A DNA stretch of 64,000 bases. Source: Leptospira perdikensis (GTDB lineage: Bacteria > Spirochaetota > Leptospiria > Leptospirales > Leptospiraceae). The notes below the pieces were generated by a model. The model was not told where the DNA came from. It did no database searches and saw only the letters and a program-made list of their open reading frames with translations. The DNA is taken from contig NZ_RQGA01000019.1 of the NCBI RefSeq assembly GCF_004769575.1, forward strand, positions 62,001 through 126,000, in the 5' to 3' direction. The translations under genes were made by a program, and so were the position numbers. Of the stretch, positions 36,044-47,664 are shown in pieces (positions within the stretch are counted from its first letter, which is position 1; every line of letters begins with the position of its first letter).

Positions 36044-37095
36044 TATTTGCCTCCTTTGAGTTTGGATTTAGCATCTTCGGAGATACTATCATCCAAAGGT
36101 GGCATTTGAGTAACCTTTTGGAATAGTTGTTTGGCTTTTTCTTTTTCACCAGATGCTTCTGTAGCAAGTGCTAGGTGATAAAGGTTTTCTTTGAGTAAAA
36201 GACCTTTTGGGTATTTTTTGATAAAACTAGAAAAATGAGTGATGGCGCTCGGATAGTCTTTGGCTTTGAAACTAGACTTACCCATGTAAAATAATGAGTT
36301 TTCTACAAACTGTTCTTCTTCTTGGGTGACTGAGTCTGTTCTTTCCGAAACTGTTTTGAAAAGATCGATGGAATCTGCGTATTTCCCAGCATTCATTAGA
36401 GTAGATGCTTTGTCATATTGGGAAAGGATGGAGTTGGGATCTACACTCGAAGTGGCGTTTGGAGAGGGAACAGCCATCGTTTTTAACATCTCTTGGAGTT
36501 TGCCCGCTTGTGCACCAGGTTCTGGTTTGTATACTAACTCTTGTATGGTGAGAGGGAACGGCGTTTTTTTACGAGCTAGGTCAACCAATTGTTTGGCCCG
36601 GTCAATGTACATTCCGTCTGGATAATGTTGTAAATACTTTTCAAAAGCATAGGCCGCATGTTCGAAATTGCCATTTTTGTAAAAAACTTCGGCCACATTC
36701 ATCAGTTCAAAAGCAGGATTCTTCGCTTCCCCTTGTCCGAGGATTTCCCTAACCTGGCGGTGGACTTGCCGAAGTTGGCTTGAGAACACTTTTAACATTT
36801 TGATGATGAGATGGGTTTTGTCTGAGACGAATTTTTCAAATTCGGGGACTTTAAAGACAAGAACTGTAGCGGCTCCTATGACTTGAGCTGTTTCTTCTCT
36901 AGGGTAACGACCGATGGCACTCTTAACTCCGAAAAACTCACCGAGTTTTACATCCTCTTTCAGCTCCACACCGTTGATATTCGTGTAAGTTAGTACAACA
37001 CGACCTTTTTGTAGTACAAAGATATCCTCCGCCTTGTCTTTCTCGAAGTAGACGATGGAACCTCCTTTGTAATTACGAACTATGGGACCTGACAA
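36043..37095 (-). CDS. Cyclic-nucleotide-binding and TPR repeat protein
   Basis: A 350-residue protein. An N-terminal cyclic-nucleotide-binding fold (about 5-120; [20 protein letters not shown] is the phosphate cassette region) is joined to tetratricopeptide-type helical repeats (about 125-345, for example [17 protein letters not shown]). There is no DNA-binding domain, so it probably acts through protein contacts. The start is a TTG with GCGAGG six bases upstream; an ATG nearby is out of frame. It is the first gene of a unit with the Crp-like protein, tRNA-Arg and prmC. Confidence 0.78.
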   Translation of the reverse strand: MSGPIVRNYKGGSIVYFEKDKAEDIFVLQKGRVVLTYTNINGVELKEDVKLGEFFGVKSAIGRYPREETAQVIGAATVLVFKVPEFEKFVSDKTHLIIKMLKVFSSQLRQVHRQVREILGQGEAKNPAFELMNVAEVFYKNGNFEHAAYAFEKYLQHYPDGMYIDRAKQLVDLARKKTPFPLTIQELVYKPEPGAQAGKLQEMLKTMAVPSPNATSSVDPNSILSQYDKASTLMNAGKYADSIDLFKTVSERTDSVTQEEEQFVENSLFYMGKSSFKAKDYPSAITHFSSFIKKYPKGLLLKENLYHLALATEASGEKEKAKQLFQKVTQMPPLDDSISEDAKSKLKGGK

Positions 37096-37120
37096 CTCAT
37101 GCCTCGCTTGCGCTTCATTT

Positions 37121-38350
37121 TCAAAAATTAGGTAAAAAAGCCAAACTCTTTTTATAACCGACGCTGTCAGAAACTTGTTTCAAGAGTTTTTTTGGTGAAC
37201 CAGCTACCAATTTTGTATTTCCATCAATGGATAATTCTTCTGTTTCTAAACCGAAACGAAGAAAGAGTGACTTGTATTCTTGTGACCCATAAATCGGATA
37301 TCCATCGATCACAACCAAATCAATCTGTTTCCATGATAGATCGGATACATTGATTTCTTTTGTATTTTTATCATCGTTGATTATAAGTAAATCTGCAGAA
37401 AGGCCTGGCATAAGTGCATCTGGATTGCCTAATCGAAATGCTTTCCTTGGGTTTTCTGTAATCATTTTGAGTAATGTAGATTCTGGTAATTCTTCCCCAT
37501 ACAACCCAAAGTAAATTGATTTTGCTGTTTTTAATTCTTCGAGTAAATGAACAGATCCACTGGGTGAATAATCTGTCCCCAAACATACGTTAACTCCCAT
37601 ATCTAAAAAAAGTTTGATATTGGTTGTTTTTCCAAATATATGAAGGTTGGAAGTAGGGCACCATACAACGGAGGCACCTTTTTCTACAATTTTTTCCACT
37701 TCCTTTTGTCCAAAAGGTAAACAATGGACAAGTACAGAATGTCCGCCAAGAGCATCCATTTTTTCTAAATATCGAAGGGATTGTTTCGAGTCATCATCGA
37801 GTCCTTCGGCCAGATGGGTCACAAAAGGAAGTCCTGCGTGTTCTGCCATTCGGTATTCTAGTGCCGGGCCTTCGCCCCAACCCAAACTATAATTTCCAAC
37901 AGAATGGGCTAAAGTGTAATCGGAGATCAGTTTTACCGGAAGGATCCCTCGAAATGGATTTTGAACATGATGAGGAATATGATCAAAGACTGTTGTGACA
38001 CCTGCAAAAAGGTTTTTATAAGCACCGAGGTAATATAAAATTTCAGGATCCACTTGTTGGCGTTCGGCAAAAACTCCTGAACTTTTATATAAGTTGTCAT
38101 AGGACAACCAAGACTGGTGTTTTTCTGTTCCTCCTACTTTGGGAAGGTAACTTGCGAGTAAGTGGTCATGGGAATTGATAAAACCTGGATAGAGTTTTTT
38201 CCCCTTCAATGATAGAGTGATTGTATCTGGTTTTGGAGAAAGAGAGGAATCAACCGCTGTGATTTTTTCCCCTTCCAAAAGAAGATCCAAGGTTTCTAGT
38301 TTTCCGTTGCGATAAATAGAACCTGATTGGAATAGGACAGAGTTTGTCAT
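37121..38350 (-). CDS. Amidohydrolase (metal-dependent, Atz/Trz-like)
   Basis: A 409-residue TIM-barrel hydrolase. Metal-binding residues are seen in INSHDH, in THLAEG and HCLPF on later strands, and in GTDYSPSGS near the end. An N-terminal beta sandwich (LYPGFINSHDH at its exit) is typical of the cytosine-deaminase/atrazine-hydrolase clade. Members remove amino or other groups from heterocycles such as purines and S-adenosylhomocysteine; the true substrate is unknown. The start shares a base with the stop of the LysM gene. Confidence 0.82.
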   Translation of the reverse strand: MTNSVLFQSGSIYRNGKLETLDLLLEGEKITAVDSSLSPKPDTITLSLKGKKLYPGFINSHDHLLASYLPKVGGTEKHQSWLSYDNLYKSSGVFAERQQVDPEILYYLGAYKNLFAGVTTVFDHIPHHVQNPFRGILPVKLISDYTLAHSVGNYSLGWGEGPALEYRMAEHAGLPFVTHLAEGLDDDSKQSLRYLEKMDALGGHSVLVHCLPFGQKEVEKIVEKGASVVWCPTSNLHIFGKTTNIKLFLDMGVNVCLGTDYSPSGSVHLLEELKTAKSIYFGLYGEELPESTLLKMITENPRKAFRLGNPDALMPGLSADLLIINDDKNTKEINVSDLSWKQIDLVVIDGYPIYGSQEYKSLFLRFGLETEELSIDGNTKLVAGSPKKLLKQVSDSVGYKKSLAFLPNF

Positions 38351-38988
38351 TAGATTCCGTTCTCCAGAATTCGTTCGGGATTTAGACTTTGTTTTTGTTT
38401 ATTCACTTGGAAGTAGAGGCCTTTGTCTTTGGATAAAATTCCGAGTCTGTCTTTTGATTTCACTTGTTGGCCTTCTGTGACTTGAATTCGTTCTAGGTTT
38501 CCATACACAGTATAGAGACCATTTGGGTGTTCTAGAACCACAAAATTTTCATACCCATCCATATAATCTAGGTGTACTACTTTTCCTGGAAGGCTAGCTC
38601 GTACAAGTGATGAAGTTCCTCTTTGTAATTGAATCCCTTTATGGGGATCATAAGTGAGTTCTGAAAACTTCTTTAGGACTCGTTCTTTCCTCTCCAACGG
38701 GTAAGAAGGTTTTTCTTTGATAAGGGATTCTGGGGAGATGGAAACCTTCTCATTCTCTTTTGGGATTCGCAGTAGTTCTCTTTCGTAGAGATTTTCAGTG
38801 GTAGTGCGACCATTTAACTTGGCTAAGGTTTCAGCAGAGATTTTGAATTTTCTAGCAATCCCAAACCAGGAATCCCCTTTCACCACACGGTAAGAAGATG
38901 GAATTTCGGGTTTTTGACTTTGTTTGGCAGAAATGGGGGAGAGAAGAGAAATACCCAAAAAGAATAGAATGTATCGAAGTTTTCGCAT
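38350..38988 (-). CDS. LysM protein with degenerate LytM domain
   Basis: A 212-residue secreted protein. After a signal peptide (about 1-22), a LysM repeat (RVVKGDSWFGIARKFKIS, about 34-78) should bind peptidoglycan. The C-terminal half has the M23/LytM fold pattern (VVLEHPNGLYTVYGNLE followed by VKSKDRLGIL). The HxxxD motif is altered (HKGIQLQ) and the final HxH is missing. It is therefore probably a non-enzymatic LytM factor, like EnvC or NlpD, that activates an amidase. Confidence 0.78.
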   Translation of the reverse strand: MRKLRYILFFLGISLLSPISAKQSQKPEIPSSYRVVKGDSWFGIARKFKISAETLAKLNGRTTTENLYERELLRIPKENEKVSISPESLIKEKPSYPLERKERVLKKFSELTYDPHKGIQLQRGTSSLVRASLPGKVVHLDYMDGYENFVVLEHPNGLYTVYGNLERIQVTEGQQVKSKDRLGILSKDKGLYFQVNKQKQSLNPERILENGI

Positions 38989-39034
38989 TCGCCGTCCCTT
39001 CTAAATGTATCGACAGCTAAAAGAGAGAGGGCAA

Positions 39035-39060
39035 TAAAAAAGGCGGGAGAACCCGCCTTT
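39035..39060 (-). terminator. Rho-independent terminator of fusA
   Basis: On the minus strand, AAAGGCGGG (39060-39052) pairs with CCCGCCTTT (39047-39039) around the 4-base loop TTCT, and the stem runs into six T. It lies 31 bases after the fusA stop, between fusA and the LysM gene. Confidence 0.88.
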
Positions 39061-39090
39061 TCCAAGATTGAACTTGAGTAAGAATGGTGA

Positions 39091-41208
<2,118 letters not shown>

Positions 41209-41269
41209 ATTTTCCTCAAAAATAAGGTTAGAGTTGAATTGATTCTACCAAAATCTGAAATAGACTGCG

Positions 41270-41298
41270 TTTGTAAAGTACTTGGGATTTTTGGTCAA
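41270..41298 (-). promoter_or_regulatory. Candidate sigma-70 promoter of fusA
   Basis: On the minus strand TTGACC (41298-41293) and TACAAA (41275-41270) are separated by 17 bases, a good match to the -35/-10 consensus. A transcript would have a leader of roughly 55 bases before the fusA ATG. Confidence 0.5.
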
Positions 41299-41334
41299 AG
41301 GGAAAATCCTGGAGAAAGTAGAGATTAGGGGAAT

Positions 41335-42861
41335 ATGCCACTAGCGCGTTTCAATCGATTTTTTCGAACATTGTCTTTTGCCCGAGTGGTCTGTTTGGGC
41401 TTTTTTGCCGCCATTCTAATTGGTTCGGTTGCCCTCTATATTTCTGAAGAAGGAGAACTATCCTATGTGGACAGTTTTTATCTTTCCGCTTCCTCTATTT
41501 GTGTGACGGGCCTCTCCCCAGTCCCTCTTTCGGGTCTCAATCCATCCACTCATTGGATTATGCTTTTTCTCATCCAACTCGGTGGTCTTGGAATCATCAG
41601 TTTTACCGTGATCGTCGGATTTCTCATCACCCAAGGAATTTCTAGAAACGCTCGTTTCAAAGCCTTTGTGGGTGCTGCCATTGATACCCAGGCAGAAACC
41701 GAGTCCCTTGATACAAATGAAGTGAATCGGATGTTACTTTCTATTATCAATATCTCCTTTTCTTTGGAGATTTTAGGTGCGATCGGACTTTACCTGCATA
41801 TGCCGGATGGAGTGGAGGGGGGGAACACTCGTTGGTTTTTTTCCATTTTCACTGCAATCTCTTCTTTTAACAACGCTGGGTTTTCGATCACAGATGATTT
41901 GAGTGCCTTACGTTTAGATCCCTTTTCTTTATATATCGTGTCAGGGCTTGTGATCTTTGGAGGGATAGGATTTCCCGTGATCATCCTTCTGGAAAAATTC
42001 CTACTCACTGTTTTTGTTCGGATTGTTTACCGAATCGAAGTGATGGCAGAAACTCTGATGATGGAAAAAGCATTAAAAACCGGGAATGTTCCGAGACTTT
42101 TGTTACTTCCCGCTCAGTTTTCTGCATTTTTAGAAAACCGCTTAGGTGATTATAATAAACATTTAAGAGGGGAAACTACAAGAATCCAATCTAAAGTTCT
42201 TGTTTATGGATCTTCCACCTTGTTATTGTTTGGTGCTATTGGTATTTATTTTTTAGAAAGGTCCAATCCTCATACTTTTCATGGAATGGCTCTTGTTGAT
42301 AAAATCTCCAATGCCTTTTTTATGTCTGTCTGTTCTCGTACAGCTGGATTTTCTACAATGGATCTGGGCCATTTGAATGATGCTACTGTTATTATCATTA
42401 CTGTGCTTATGTTTATTGGTGGTGGTCCCCAAGGAACTGCCGGTGGTATTAAAATTACCACCTTTGTACTGTTACTTGCCTATTTGAAGAACGTGATTCA
42501 ACCATCGAAACCGGTAATGTTATTCGGAGAGATAGTGTCTAAAAATTCAGTTGCTGTTGCCATTCGAGTGTACTTTCTTGCCACCATTGCTTTGGCGTTT
42601 ATCTTTATTTTTCTTGGGATTTTGGACCAAAACCAACATTCCTTACACGTTATCTTTTTTGAGCTGATTTCTTCATTTTCCACAGTTGGTTTTAGTTTGA
42701 ACCTCACCTCCCAATTGGGAGATATCGAAAAGTTGTTTTATGCAGCTGTGATGTATGTGGGTCGGGTAGGGATTTTTACTGTTCTCATTGCCGCCACAGG
42801 TCATTCTGGAGTTCCTAAGATGGGAACGATTGACGATGGCGTGAAGATCCAAGTCGGTTAG
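41335..42861 (+). CDS. TrkH/KtrB-type potassium transporter
   Basis: A 508-residue membrane protein with the four-fold M-P-M repeat of the Trk/Ktr superfamily. The first selectivity filter is SICVTGLSPV and later ones are AISSFNNAGFSIT, SVCSRTAGFST and ELISSFSTVGFS, each with the key glycine. VQLG-like and GGGPQGTAGGIK segments are family hallmarks. It should import K+ with a TrkA/KtrA partner, which is not encoded next to it. It is divergent from fusA. Confidence 0.92.
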   Translation: MPLARFNRFFRTLSFARVVCLGFFAAILIGSVALYISEEGELSYVDSFYLSASSICVTGLSPVPLSGLNPSTHWIMLFLIQLGGLGIISFTVIVGFLITQGISRNARFKAFVGAAIDTQAETESLDTNEVNRMLLSIINISFSLEILGAIGLYLHMPDGVEGGNTRWFFSIFTAISSFNNAGFSITDDLSALRLDPFSLYIVSGLVIFGGIGFPVIILLEKFLLTVFVRIVYRIEVMAETLMMEKALKTGNVPRLLLLPAQFSAFLENRLGDYNKHLRGETTRIQSKVLVYGSSTLLLFGAIGIYFLERSNPHTFHGMALVDKISNAFFMSVCSRTAGFSTMDLGHLNDATVIIITVLMFIGGGPQGTAGGIKITTFVLLLAYLKNVIQPSKPVMLFGEIVSKNSVAVAIRVYFLATIALAFIFIFLGILDQNQHSLHVIFFELISSFSTVGFSLNLTSQLGDIEKLFYAAVMYVGRVGIFTVLIAATGHSGVPKMGTIDDGVKIQVG

Positions 42862-42906
42862 AATGGACATAAAAATCAGTTTTAGTATTTTGAGGAAGGT
42901 TCAGAC

Positions 42907-43941
42907 TTGGTATTTGTGAAATTACGCATTCGAGATCTATTTTTTTCGCCTTGGAAACCTCCACTTTTGACCAATCCAGAACTGGAATTTGAGAAACAAA
43001 AAGAGATTCAAAAAAAAGGCCTATCGCAATTGGAATCCCGATTGGAATCAATAGAACTTCTTTTGACAAGTGATAAATGGGAAGATGCAAAACTTCTATT
43101 CCATCAACTCACTTATGACTTAGTCAATTTTCAATTACAAAGAACAGGTCAGAAAGAAATTCCCTTCGGAGCAAACCTCTCCAGTTTCTCTATTCCAGAG
43201 TCGGATCGTAAATCAAAACCATTTCGTTTTTTAGAATTTTCGGACAAACTTTCTGAACTCAAAAATACGGAACTCGACAAGATTTTGACCTTTGCCATTG
43301 ATACTTATGAATTCCTTTTGGAAGAATCTAATAAAGAATTCAAATCACGTTTAATGACGACCCTTGATTCCTTTCGTTTGATCAAACGAATTCGCATTTT
43401 ACTGGTTAGTTTGGTATTTACTTTTAGTTTTGTGAGTTTTTTCTATTACCAATACAAATACCCGGTAATGAAAGATCAATCGATCAAGTTGTATACTTTT
43501 GTAAGTAAGGAAAATCAGCAGACTTCCGAATCTCGGGTGGTGTCATTGCCCGTATTAAAAAAAGACATTGGCAATTGGGTTGAATATGAATTTCCTCTTG
43601 ATGAATCTATGTCTTCCTTTGGCGGATTACGTATCGATCCTTTAGAGCAGAGAGGAATTCGTTTCGTTTTGGATCAAATTAGTATTTGGGATTCTAAAGG
43701 AAAAGAAATCTACTCTAAACGGATAATCGTCAGCCCGAATCTGTTGCCGGAAGATTACCAGGATTTTTTGAAAATTGTGGATGTTAAAACTGCCAGCAAA
43801 CAAATGCCAGGTGAGATTGTGGAAATGATCACAACTGGATCGGATCCTCAAATCCAATTGGTATTCGCAACCTTAAATGATGCAAAAATCATTAAATTAA
43901 AAATGAAATACATTGAAGCCCATAAAGTGAAGAAAAAATGA
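42907..43941 (+). CDS. Single-pass membrane protein of unknown function
   Basis: A 344-residue protein. The first 160 residues are predicted cytoplasmic and mostly helical (ESRLESIELLLTSDKWEDAKLLFH). One transmembrane helix spans about 162-182. The external part (about 190-340) is beta-rich, with a segment (FGGLRIDPLEQRGIRFVLDQI) reminiscent of the sugar-related beta domains attached to some glycosyltransferases. The start is TTG at 42907 with AGGAAGG seven bases upstream. It overlaps the phosphoribosyltransferase gene by 4 bases, so a role in the same lipid-sugar process is possible. Confidence 0.65.
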   Translation: MVFVKLRIRDLFFSPWKPPLLTNPELEFEKQKEIQKKGLSQLESRLESIELLLTSDKWEDAKLLFHQLTYDLVNFQLQRTGQKEIPFGANLSSFSIPESDRKSKPFRFLEFSDKLSELKNTELDKILTFAIDTYEFLLEESNKEFKSRLMTTLDSFRLIKRIRILLVSLVFTFSFVSFFYYQYKYPVMKDQSIKLYTFVSKENQQTSESRVVSLPVLKKDIGNWVEYEFPLDESMSSFGGLRIDPLEQRGIRFVLDQISIWDSKGKEIYSKRIIVSPNLLPEDYQDFLKIVDVKTASKQMPGEIVEMITTGSDPQIQLVFATLNDAKIIKLKMKYIEAHKVKKK

Positions 43942-44837
43942 TCTACCTATATCTCAAATTAATGCGAGTCCCTCAGTGGGTGAAAAACATTATCCTTTTT
44001 GCAGGATTGATTTTTTCTAAAAAAATCTTTGAACTTCCTTCATTAACAAAAGTTTGTTTGGCTTTTCTTTGTTTTTCTCTAGTGGCCAGTTGCCAATATG
44101 TGTTTAACGATTTTTTAGACCAAAAAGAAGACGCAAAACATCCTGAGAAAAAAAATCGACCACTTGCAAGTGGAGAACTTGATTCCGGAATTGCTTTGGC
44201 CATCACCGGAGTGATATTACCCGTGGCGTTAATTGGTGCTTATAAATTGTCACCAGTTTTCTTTTACCTAACCATCTTTTACCTTCTTTTCAATATGTTA
44301 TATAGCAAAGTTTTAAAACATATTGTGATTTTGGATGTGATGAGTATCTCTATTGGATTTGTTTTACGTGCCATAGCCGGTGCCGTAGTCATTGGAGTCG
44401 AATTTTCTCACTGGTTATTACTTTGTACTTTTATGTTGGCTCTCTTTTGGGGATTTTCCAAACGTAGGGGAGAGATTAATATTTTAAAAACAGATGCCGG
44501 CAAACATAGAAAGATTTTAGAAGAATATTCTATTGAGTTCCTGGATTTGATGATGGCTGTTGTTGCCACCTTAACTCTTGTCAGTTATGTGATGTACACA
44601 GTGAGTGCTGAAACTGCAAAAAGTTTAGGAACCCCATATATGGTGTACACAGTTCCTATTGTGGTTTATGCTATCTTTCGTTCATTATACATTATCTATA
44701 TTAAGAACATGGGTCATAACCCGACCAAAGCCATTCTCACCGATGTGAGTGTTTTGGTCTCTGGGTTTATTTGGCTCCTTCTCATCTTATTTTTGATGTT
44801 TGGGAACTTATCCGGCCAACCACCAGTCTTACAATAG
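43938..44837 (+). CDS. UbiA-family decaprenyl-phosphate phosphoribosyltransferase-like protein
   Basis: A 299-residue membrane enzyme with about nine helices. The family-specific motif FNDFLDQKEDAKHPEKKNRP (56-75) aligns with actinobacterial DPPR synthase, where ND..D..D binds magnesium and KNRP contacts phosphoribose. That enzyme attaches 5-phosphoribose to polyprenyl phosphate, the first step toward decaprenyl-phospho-arabinose. In Leptospira the final product is unknown and could be an arabinose- or ribose-type donor for envelope polysaccharide. It overlaps the upstream single-pass gene and is close to a thioredoxin-like gene. Confidence 0.82.
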   Translation: MIYLYLKLMRVPQWVKNIILFAGLIFSKKIFELPSLTKVCLAFLCFSLVASCQYVFNDFLDQKEDAKHPEKKNRPLASGELDSGIALAITGVILPVALIGAYKLSPVFFYLTIFYLLFNMLYSKVLKHIVILDVMSISIGFVLRAIAGAVVIGVEFSHWLLLCTFMLALFWGFSKRRGEINILKTDAGKHRKILEEYSIEFLDLMMAVVATLTLVSYVMYTVSAETAKSLGTPYMVYTVPIVVYAIFRSLYIIYIKNMGHNPTKAILTDVSVLVSGFIWLLLILFLMFGNLSGQPPVLQ

Positions 44838-44842
44838 AGACT

Positions 44843-45352
44843 ATGAAAATTTGGAAGCAGTTACCGTATGGCTGGAAGGTGGTCTTCGCCTTTGTTTTCT
44901 TTTTTTCGACCACCCTTTGTTTTGCTTACTTTAAGGGTAGGGACACACGTCCCGGGGTTCCCATCGAAATTCTTGCAACTACCCCTACCGAAGCCAATTC
45001 ATGGAAAGGCCACCCGAAGGTAGTTTATTTTTGGGCGACCTGGTGCACCATTTGTAAGGCCTATGCCCCCATTCTCGAGGCCAATTTGAACTTTTTGCCA
45101 AAATCCACCATCTTTCTTTCTGTCCTAGAAGCTGAGGATTCTTTGGAAACCAAAGAAATTATGGCCGAACTCACACCTGAATCCAAACATCCCATTTATG
45201 CCGCCAACTACCGAATCCTAAAAGAATGGCGAATTTCGGCCTATCCTACAACGGTTTTTTTAAACGGAAACGGGGAGGTAGTCTTTTCTGATACGGGAAT
45301 TCTAAGTCCGATTGGATTTTGGCTCCGCACTTTTCTTTTGCGCTTTTTATAA
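44843..45352 (+). CDS. Thioredoxin-like membrane-anchored protein
   Basis: A 169-residue protein. It has an N-terminal membrane helix (about 11-29) and a TlpA-like thioredoxin fold. The active-site CXXC is WCTIC (Cys68, Cys71) in a TWC context, and SAYPTTVFLNGNG holds the cis-Pro. It probably reduces or oxidises cysteines in an exported substrate. The ATG at 44843 starts at the membrane helix and is 5 bases after the previous stop; a frame from 44771 would overlap that gene by about 65 bases. Confidence 0.82.
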   Translation: MKIWKQLPYGWKVVFAFVFFFSTTLCFAYFKGRDTRPGVPIEILATTPTEANSWKGHPKVVYFWATWCTICKAYAPILEANLNFLPKSTIFLSVLEAEDSLETKEIMAELTPESKHPIYAANYRILKEWRISAYPTTVFLNGNGEVVFSDTGILSPIGFWLRTFLLRFL

Positions 45353-45369
45353 ATTGTCGATGATATAAC

Positions 45370-46143
45370 ATGGATTCTTCCTTCAAACCCAAACCGCTTT
45401 TGAATAAGTCGGAACTCCGACAAATCAAACGCAGTAAAACTCGGGTCGAAGGAAAGAAGGTCATCACTGATGACGTTAAAAAACTAAAATCACTCAAAGT
45501 CACACCGGAACTGAGTTTCCAAGAATCCATCGATTACTACAAAGAACCAATTTGGATCGAATACTACATTCCAAAAGAATCCCGATTTGCTTTCGAAACA
45601 AAATATCTTTTTATTCTGCTCGTAGATCCAAAAATCACAAATGATCCGAGTGATGCGGAAAGAAAACGGGCCTCGGTCAATCGTGAAATTGTAGATGTGT
45701 TTGCTTATATGGAATCTCATCCCGATGCCATAAGGCTCATTGAAGATTCGTATCATTCCACAATTTCGATGCATGAAACAGTCCATCATATCTTCAAAGC
45801 TTACAAAGAAACTGGGGCCACAGAAGATTTAAAAACTGCCTGTTATCTAACAGAAGCATTACTTAAATACGAACCAACCATTGCAGGTCTTACATACTTT
45901 CGTGACTATGTTATCTATAACTTAAATTTTTTCATTCGCACTTTGAATCGTTTGAAGATTGAGTTTGCCTTGGAAGATGCTACAGTATCTCTTCTCATCA
46001 AACGCCGGAATGAACTTTGGGAAATGGAACACCGCGAAGAAGACGAAGATTTTGATTTGTTAGCGGCTCTCTTTTTTGAACAAGCTTTCCCAAATCGTGG
46101 GGCCGGTGAACTTTCTAGCGATGATATGTTACTCTTCGAATGA
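45370..46143 (+). CDS. Protein of unknown function
   Basis: A 257-residue soluble, charged protein that I do not recognise. The N-terminal 45 residues are rich in Lys (disordered), and the body from about 55 is predicted to be mainly helical. A short repeat-like helical pair occurs at ETGATEDLKTACYLTEALLK. There is no signal peptide or catalytic motif. It starts 17 bases after the thioredoxin-like gene, possibly in the same transcript, and converges with the gene ending at 46153. Confidence 0.6.
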   Translation: MDSSFKPKPLLNKSELRQIKRSKTRVEGKKVITDDVKKLKSLKVTPELSFQESIDYYKEPIWIEYYIPKESRFAFETKYLFILLVDPKITNDPSDAERKRASVNREIVDVFAYMESHPDAIRLIEDSYHSTISMHETVHHIFKAYKETGATEDLKTACYLTEALLKYEPTIAGLTYFRDYVIYNLNFFIRTLNRLKIEFALEDATVSLLIKRRNELWEMEHREEDEDFDLLAALFFEQAFPNRGAGELSSDDMLLFE

Positions 46144-46152
46144 GTTTGTTCG

Positions 46153-47016
46153 TTACAAAAACCAATGAAATAAATCTAATAAATTATGAATTTGTGGGAA
46201 CAGTTGTTTTTTCTTTAGAACTGTTGTTTCTGTTAATTGCATAGCGATGGGAATTTGTTTTTCTTGGAATGTAAAACTGAGTTTGGAAACTGATTTTGAT
46301 GTCTCTTTCCAATCAGTGAATCCGTTGGATTCTTCGGAAAGTGGAAAACTATTCAATAATATATCCCAGAAATCTGACCAAGAAACAAGAACTTCCGATA
46401 TGGTTCCAATTCCTGTTTTTAAATCTCTATAGAGATGTTCTTTCATAAAGTCTTTGATTCCAATGGATAAAAACTGTTTTTCTCTCTTTAGTTTCGCGAG
46501 TTCAGGAATGACGGTTCTTGGATCTAATACATCCCAATCCAAAATGAGAAAATGGCATGGTCCTGTTTGGATTCGTTTTAAAAGAAACTCCATATTCCCT
46601 TCCGTAAATACAGTTTGACCCATCGTTTTCAAAAACACTGACAGTTGTTTGTCGAAAATAGGATTTTTTGTGTAAACAACCCAAGTCAATTTTGACATAC
46701 CCAAGGTATTCATAGGCAGAGTGTGAATTTCTGAATATGATTTTTCCCAAAGTAACGAAACACCTATGTTTTTATAAATTTCTTTATCCTCTTTTGTAAA
46801 ATTACCACATAATATTGGTTCGATGCTCCAATCGAGTAGTTCTTTTGCAATTTCAGGAGTTGGTTTGGAGAAAAGACGAATAGAATCTGGATAGTCTTTC
46901 CAAGTTTTCTGTGTACATTCTTTTACGACGAATCCTTGTACTTGTAACCATGCGGTGATCAGGTTTTTTTCTGAGTCAGGAACTTGTGTCAAAACAGCAC
47001 CGAATAGAGAGTCCAT
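46153..47016 (-). CDS. Protein of unknown function, possible degenerate receiver domain
   Basis: A 287-residue soluble protein. In the middle (about 108-195) the strand-loop pattern TWVVYTKNP and HFLILDWDVLDPRTVIPEL resembles a two-component receiver, with an Asp at the end of a strand and the following helix. The acidic pocket at the start and the conserved Lys are not evident. The N-terminal 100 residues repeat a similar alpha/beta rhythm. This is weak evidence and it may be an unrelated fold. It is divergent from the PhaR-like gene. Confidence 0.5.
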   Translation of the reverse strand: MDSLFGAVLTQVPDSEKNLITAWLQVQGFVVKECTQKTWKDYPDSIRLFSKPTPEIAKELLDWSIEPILCGNFTKEDKEIYKNIGVSLLWEKSYSEIHTLPMNTLGMSKLTWVVYTKNPIFDKQLSVFLKTMGQTVFTEGNMEFLLKRIQTGPCHFLILDWDVLDPRTVIPELAKLKREKQFLSIGIKDFMKEHLYRDLKTGIGTISEVLVSWSDFWDILLNSFPLSEESNGFTDWKETSKSVSKLSFTFQEKQIPIAMQLTETTVLKKKQLFPQIHNLLDLFHWFL

Positions 47017-47074
47017 TACGATTGTATTTTAGTTGACCCCCTAGGCTTGAAAGTCATTTTAAAAAGCATCTCCG

Positions 47075-47623
47075 ATGAAGCTCCTCAAGCGATACGCAAA
47101 CCGTAGGCTCTATGATCCAGAAACCAGCTCCACCATCACTTTAGAAGATGTGGCCAAGATGATCATCGGGGGAGAAGAAATCAAAGTCCAAGACAATATG
47201 ACTGGAGAAGACATCACTCCTAAAATCTTAGGACAAACCTTTCTCAAGGTCAGTTTGGGGCAAAGAAACGAAGATTTTTCTAATTTTATGTTAACCTCTC
47301 TCATTCGAGAAACGGGTAGGGATGTTTCGGGACTCTTCGAACGTTTGATTCTCGGTGGCATCGGTGCTAACTACCTTACCTCGGAACGCCTGGAGAAAAT
47401 TGTTACCTCTATGGTGGAACTTGGGGAATTGCAGGAAGCGGACTTTAGCAATTATCGCGAAGACCTGTTACGTAAAATGGCTTCTCGAGCCAGCGAAAAA
47501 AAAGAACAGATCCAAAGGGATTTGGAAAAATTCAGCCAGTCCATTTTGGAAGAAAACAAGGCTACTCTTGGCGATCTTTCCGAAAAATTAAAAGAAGTCG
47601 CAGAAAAATTAAAAGAAAATTAG
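47075..47623 (+). CDS. PhaR-like polyhydroxyalkanoate synthesis regulator
   Basis: A 182-residue protein. The N-terminus [26 protein letters not shown] matches the PHB-accumulation regulator domain of PhaR, which binds DNA and PHB granules. The C-terminal half (about 110-182) is a long charged coiled coil ([16 protein letters not shown] and similar). No PHA synthase or phasin gene lies nearby. Many bacteria without PHB keep the domain, so the role here is uncertain. It has an ATG start and is divergent from the gene at 46153-47016. Confidence 0.75.
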   Translation: MKLLKRYANRRLYDPETSSTITLEDVAKMIIGGEEIKVQDNMTGEDITPKILGQTFLKVSLGQRNEDFSNFMLTSLIRETGRDVSGLFERLILGGIGANYLTSERLEKIVTSMVELGELQEADFSNYREDLLRKMASRASEKKEQIQRDLEKFSQSILEENKATLGDLSEKLKEVAEKLKEN

Positions 47624-47664
47624 CGAGAATCGGTTAGAATGGCCACCCCGTGAGGTCATTTAGA

